50,899 nucleotides of DNA. Source: Gemmatimonadales bacterium. Its GTDB lineage: Bacteria; Gemmatimonadota; Gemmatimonadetes; Gemmatimonadales; GWC2-71-9. The notes under the pieces were generated by a model. That model ran no database searches. It was not told where the DNA came from and saw only the letters and a program-made list of their open reading frames with translations. Numbering within the stretch: the first letter of the stretch is position 1; every line of letters begins with the position of its first letter. Made by a program: the position numbers and the translations under genes. Where the stretch lies: positions 1-50,899 of the forward strand of contig JAICQR010000005.1 in assembly GCA_025937755.1 (NCBI GenBank), given 5' to 3'. Positions 44,931 through 50,899 of the stretch are shown piece by piece.

Positions 44931-45650
44931 CTACTGGAAGACGACCGCGATGCGGCCGGCGGAGCCGGGCACCGGTATACCGCTGGGCCGGGTCACCGTG
45001 AACTCGACCAGCACGGTGTCGGGGGCGGTTTGTCCGTCGATACGGGAGAGCGTAAACGCCGGGGCGGGCGCCCCGGCCACGTCAGTGGACGATGTGTCAG
45101 CCAGCACCCCTCCGGTGAATTGCACCGTCCGCGCAGCGGGGTCGCCGAACACTGGTTGCACGATGGTGGCGATAATGGTGTGGTCCTCGGCGCCGACGAA
45201 ACCTGACGGCGCAGTGTCGCTCCGAGTGAGAACGTTCGCGATCAACGGTGGCGACACTGTCTCCGTGGGCAGCACGATCAGCGTATCAGGGTGCACGGCC
45301 AGGCTGTCAGCTCGCGCCAGCACCGCGATCGTCACCGGCTGGGAGCTGAGCGTGCCCTCGGCCGCCTGCACCCTGGCCGGACCGACAGACCGTCCAGTCA
45401 GGAGTCCCGTTGCGCCGTCGAGCGTAATGGTCGTATCACCAGTGGTCCACGTGATCACTGCATCGGGCACCACCGCGCCACTGGCGTCGAGCGCCCGCGA
45501 GTTGAGCTGAAGCGTCTCTCCCACTTCCACCGTGGCCGGGTCAGGGCGGATCACCTCGAGCACCACGACGCCGCTGTCGGTTCCCGCGATGTCACTGCAC
45601 CCGACCAGTGCGAACAGCACCGCCCCGATCCGCACAGAAAGGAGTTTCAC
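44931..45650 (-). CDS. Lipoprotein with bacterial Ig-like domain
   Basis: A 239-residue lipoprotein with LVGC at residue 18. Residues about 30-110 match a BIG_2-type Ig fold (VTVEVGETLQLNSRALDASGAVV-like pattern, VITWTTGDTTITLD, ATGLLTGRSVGPARVQA). The remainder is a second sandwich without a known match. It overlaps the TPR gene by 4 bases. It may display or bind something on the cell surface; there is no stronger evidence for its job. Confidence 0.78.
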   Translation of the reverse strand: MKLLSVRIGAVLFALVGCSDIAGTDSGVVVLEVIRPDPATVEVGETLQLNSRALDASGAVVPDAVITWTTGDTTITLDGATGLLTGRSVGPARVQAAEGTLSSQPVTIAVLARADSLAVHPDTLIVLPTETVSPPLIANVLTRSDTAPSGFVGAEDHTIIATIVQPVFGDPAARTVQFTGGVLADTSSTDVAGAPAPAFTLSRIDGQTAPDTVLVEFTVTRPSGIPVPGSAGRIAVVFQ

Positions 45651-46090
45651 GTCGTTTCCGCCGAGGTGGTGCCGTCCAGTTCGCGCAGCGCGGACTCGGC
45701 GTGGCGAATCCAGCGCTCTGCATCGGTGCCGCGGGGAGGCCGCGCCAGAAACTCGCGAAGGTGGTGACGTGCGTCTTCGGGATCTCCCCGCTTGAGCAGC
45801 AGGAAGGCGAGCCCGTAGTGCGCCCCGCTCAGCGAGTCATCCATCTCGAGGGCACGCCGGTAGTGCTTGACCGCTTCATCGGGCTGGTTCGTCTTGGTGA
45901 AGACGATGGCCATGTTGAGGAGGATGCGAGGATCCGCGGGATTGTCACGGTAAGCGAGACGATACGACGTCAGCGCGGCATCGTAGTCGCCCTGGCGCTC
46001 GAGAGCGAGGCCCTCGTTGAGGTAGTCCAGCCGCTGCGGCGTCAGTCCGTCGGCCGAATCCCGGCCCAGCAAGCGTTGCCAGATGCTCAT
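45647..46090 (-). CDS. TPR-repeat protein
   Basis: A 147-residue protein with three tetratricopeptide repeats (LDYLNEGLALERQGDYDAAL, PRILLNMAIVFTKTNQPDEA, SGAHYGLAFLLLKRGDPEDA), a scaffold for protein contacts. No signal peptide is seen, so it is probably cytosolic. It is the first gene of the operon with the Ig-like lipoprotein and acyl-CoA ligase. Confidence 0.85.
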   Translation of the reverse strand: MSIWQRLLGRDSADGLTPQRLDYLNEGLALERQGDYDAALTSYRLAYRDNPADPRILLNMAIVFTKTNQPDEAVKHYRRALEMDDSLSGAHYGLAFLLLKRGDPEDARHHLREFLARPPRGTDAERWIRHAESALRELDGTTSAETT

Positions 46091-46232
46091 GCGGGAAGCG
46101 GCGACTCCGCGCGGAAGGTCATGTCAGCACAATACATAGGGCATTCCGGGTGAAGATAGCCCGCGCCCCATGCCCCCGCAACGCGGCGCGATTGCTGCTT
46201 GCTGCCCGGGACGTGGCACCGTACACTCAGGC

Positions 46233-46739
46233 ATGACCGGACTCCCCGAGAGTGGCGCGCGCGGCGTGCTCGAGATTGACTGGACCTTCTTCGGCGAACT
46301 GTGCCGGGCGCTCGCGCTCAAGGTGTCGCATGACTACCAGCCGGAAGTGGTGCTGGGTGTGGCCAAGGCCGGGGTGATTCCCGGCGTAGTGGTCGCGTCG
46401 ATCATGCAGGTGGAGTTCGCCTCGATGGTGGTGACGCGCACCGACGTGGACTCGGATCCGGTCCTGGTGGCGGGCCCGCCCGCAACCATCCGCGGGCGGC
46501 GGGTCCTGGTGGTGGACGAAACCTGCGATACCGGCAGCACACTGCGACTGGCCCTCAGCGAGGTTCGCGCCCTGCAGCCGGCCGAAGTGCGGACGGCGGT
46601 TTCCTTCCGGACTGGGGCTTACCAGCCGGACTTCCATGCCTTTGAAACCGAGAAGTTGATCGTTCTCCCGTGGGACCGGGAGGTCATCGTGAATGGCGAG
46701 CTGGTCCGCCGGCCGGCTTATACCGAGTGGATGGCCTGA
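46233..46739 (+). CDS. Phosphoribosyltransferase-domain protein
   Basis: A 168-residue type I PRTase. The PRPP loop is VLVVDETCDTGSTLRLAL, with the preceding VLGVAKAGVIPGVVVAS and TRTDVDSDP hood region. It is close to xanthine/hypoxanthine-PRTase-like proteins (GPT type) but the base is unknown, and the PRPP loop reads ETCDTGST rather than DDVxxTG. ATG 46233 is preferred. It ends exactly where the convergent V4R gene ends. Confidence 0.85.
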   Translation: MTGLPESGARGVLEIDWTFFGELCRALALKVSHDYQPEVVLGVAKAGVIPGVVVASIMQVEFASMVVTRTDVDSDPVLVAGPPATIRGRRVLVVDETCDTGSTLRLALSEVRALQPAEVRTAVSFRTGAYQPDFHAFETEKLIVLPWDREVIVNGELVRRPAYTEWMA

Positions 46740-47297
46740 CTACACCCCCATCGCTTCGCGATAGTTCATTCCCTGCGCCATCCGATCATACAGCGTCCCC
46801 AGCGTGTCCGGTGCCCCGGCAATGAACCGGCACCGGCTGTCACTGCGTGACCGGCACTCCACTTCCATCACTGCAACCGTCTGTCCCGCCATGCGCCCCA
46901 GGAAGTCTGCCAGCAATCCGCACGAGAGATGACACGACGGATACGCCGAGTCGCCCAGGTCGGTGGCTTCGGCCCAGTCGGACGAGTCAATGGCCAGCCC
47001 GGCATCGCCCACGGCAGTGACCGTGACACTGCCCCAGCCGGTCTCGGCGAAGAATCGCGACAGCACATCGCCCAGGCGCTCCGCTTCGAGGTCCGCCGGC
47101 CGCTCGACCCCGTAATTCTTGTTGAGCCACTCGGAGTACACTCCAAAGAGCTCCTCGCCGCCCGCAAAGCCCGCCTCCTGCAGATACGTCGCCGCCTGCA
47201 TGCCGGTGTCGCGCTCAAGGCTGGTGCGCAATTGGTGGAGGGCTCGGCGGCCGAGGCCAACGCAGTGATGGGAAGGAAGCAGGGCAGCAGTCGTCAT
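46740..47297 (-). CDS. V4R (4-vinyl reductase)-domain protein
   Basis: A 185-residue protein. The C-terminal half shows V4R features: a hydrophobic stretch with CHLSCGLLADFLGRMAGQTVAVMEVECRSRSDSRCRFIAG, containing four conserved-looking cysteines that could bind zinc or another metal. V4R domains bind small hydrophobic molecules and occur in sensors and in bacteriochlorophyll synthesis; no such pathway is visible here. It starts 29 bases before the end of ligA, on the same strand. Confidence 0.75.
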   Translation of the reverse strand: MTTAALLPSHHCVGLGRRALHQLRTSLERDTGMQAATYLQEAGFAGGEELFGVYSEWLNKNYGVERPADLEAERLGDVLSRFFAETGWGSVTVTAVGDAGLAIDSSDWAEATDLGDSAYPSCHLSCGLLADFLGRMAGQTVAVMEVECRSRSDSRCRFIAGAPDTLGTLYDRMAQGMNYREAMGV

Positions 47298-47326
47298 GGC
47301 ATATGCTGGTTCGAGGGGTACCGAAG

Positions 47327-50160
<2,834 letters not shown>

Positions 50161-50278
50161 ATCCGCGTCCGATGGGAGTGATCGAAGATACACACCGGAG
50201 GTCGCCCCGGAAACGGATGCAACAAGCGGCAGTGGGGTGTTCGATTGTGAGTGATGTCACGAAGCGCGACAGTAGCAG

Positions 50279-50306
50279 TTGACGGCACATGGCCGGGCAC
50301 TAGGTT
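50279..50306 (+). promoter_or_regulatory. Probable sigma-70-type promoter of the YtxH gene
   Basis: TTGACG (50279-50284) and TAGGTT (50301-50306) have a 16-base spacer. It lies about 94 bases before the YtxH start. The -10 pattern TAGNTT is shared with the promoter of the 6S-like RNA. Confidence 0.5.
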
Positions 50307-50399
50307 CCATGGCAGGGCCGGGGCATGAGGCATGGGGCACACAGACTGGGTATTCACTGGGGCGCCTGCGGGTGCTCCGTTCATGAGAGTGAGGTCCGG

Positions 50400-50690
50400 A
50401 TGGCTCGACATGACGATTCAGCTGGCAGCGCGAGTTCACTGCTGGCAGGCATTACCATCGGAGCACTGATCGGGGCGGGTGTTGCCCTGTTGCTGGCTCC
50501 GCAGGCGGGTGAGGAGACGCGTCGGGAACTGTCCCGTCGGGCTCGCACCATCCGCGACGAAGCAACCGACCGCTGGGACGATGCTTCGCACCGGGCGCGG
50601 CGTGAAGTTCGCCGCCGGGGCCGTCAATTGCGTGAGCGGCTTGATGAGGGGGTCGACCAGGTACGTGACAAGTTCGTCGAGCGGACCTGA
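50400..50690 (+). CDS. YtxH-domain protein
   Basis: A 96-residue protein. One membrane helix (SLLAGITIGALIGAGVALLLAP) is followed by QAGEETRRELSRRARTIRDEATD and a long basic amphipathic helix ending EGVDQVRDKFVERT, the typical YtxH arrangement. These are general stress or envelope proteins of unclear function. ATG 50400 has GAGG 5 bases upstream. It is transcribed alone and ends at a strong hairpin. Confidence 0.88.
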   Translation: MARHDDSAGSASSLLAGITIGALIGAGVALLLAPQAGEETRRELSRRARTIRDEATDRWDDASHRARREVRRRGRQLRERLDEGVDQVRDKFVERT

Positions 50691-50715
50691 GCGTTCACTG
50701 ACGCCAGCGGTTTCC

Positions 50716-50743
50716 CCGGGCCCCGGCAGTCGCCGGGGCCCGG
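50716..50743. terminator. Strong hairpin between convergent genes
   Basis: A perfect 12-bp stem, CCGGGCCCCGGC / GCCGGGGCCCGG, with an AGTC loop. It lies 25 bases after the YtxH stop and 6 bases after the end of the leftward gene, and can serve both directions; there is no T-run. Confidence 0.75.
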
Positions 50744-50749
50744 TCGCGT

Positions 50750-50899
50750 TCAACCCCCTGAAATGAGCGCTGCCAGCCGCGCGGCCGCGCGTCGCTTCGA
50801 CTCGGGATCACCCGGGTCGCGCGGAGTCAGTCGGGCGATGCGCTCCAGCTGGATCCGGGCATCAGCTTCGCGGTCCCGGTCAAGGTAGATTTCGGCGAG
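50750..50899 (-). CDS. C-terminal end of a TPR-like protein (cut by window edge)
   Basis: The last 49 codons of a leftward gene whose start lies outside the window. The sequence includes AEIYLDRDREADARIQLERIARLTPRDPGDPESKRRAAARL, a TPR-like helix pair. The stop TGA is at 50750-50752. Nothing more can be said about its function from this fragment. Confidence 0.65.
   Translation of the reverse strand, partial: LAEIYLDRDREADARIQLERIARLTPRDPGDPESKRRAAARLAALISGG

Overview
The window is about 50.9 kb of GC-rich, densely packed bacterial chromosome with no phage, plasmid, transposase or CRISPR signature. Several traits point to Gemmatimonadota or a close relative: two large outer-membrane receptors, many lipoproteins, beta-propeller lipoproteins, a dipeptide ABC operon joined to glycine-cleavage genes, frequent GTG starts, and frequent 4-base gene overlaps. 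The phylum is inferred from gene style; no rRNA marker is present.

Layout. Positions 1-6.3 kb hold a half-size TauE/SafE-type membrane protein, a thioredoxin-reductase-like flavoprotein, and a three-gene operon of two paralogous propeller lipoproteins and a TonB-dependent receptor. Positions 6.4-10.2 kb hold mscL (with a zinc ribbon), a six-helix membrane protein with a winged-helix regulator, uppS, a small membrane protein and a short-chain dehydrogenase. Two almost identical 17-bp palindromes bracket the regulator module; the second covers the uppS start codon. A triply nested inverted repeat follows, then a second receptor diverging from a Tat-type metallophosphoesterase. Positions 14-17 kb hold a dehydrogenase, a small lipoprotein, csaA, a PhzF-family enzyme and a CsbD-like protein.

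Positions 17.3-28.3 kb look like one long leftward operon or a tightly linked series: tdk, coaE, gcvH, gcvP, a lipM-type octanoyltransferase, and a complete dipeptide transporter (dppABCDF). Positions 28.4-35 kb hold HU, a DEAD-box-like protein that has lost its catalytic motifs, an aminotransferase, a DUF481-like protein and a CLC channel. Positions 35-39.4 kb hold sbcD, sbcC and a GNAT enzyme. Between 39.45 and 43.1 kb lie a 47-residue membrane protein, a 6S-like structured RNA with its own promoter and terminator hairpin, an animal-type 6-pyruvoyl-tetrahydropterin synthase overlapping folE, an M23 peptidase and a Trm112-like zinc-ribbon protein. The rest contains an acyl-CoA ligase operon, a phosphoribosyltransferase, a V4R-domain protein, a GAF protein overlapping ligA, a YtxH protein, and the end of a TPR-like protein.

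The most noteworthy non-coding signals are: (i) the paired ACTTT-N7-AAAGT operators linking a membrane-protein/winged-helix pair to undecaprenyl-diphosphate synthesis; (ii) a 7-bp tandem repeat that at three loci begins right after a leftward gene's stop codon and, on the transcript strand, makes regularly spaced GGG runs able to form G-quadruplexes; (iii) the 6S-like RNA; and (iv) the nested inverted repeat at 10.2-10.4 kb.
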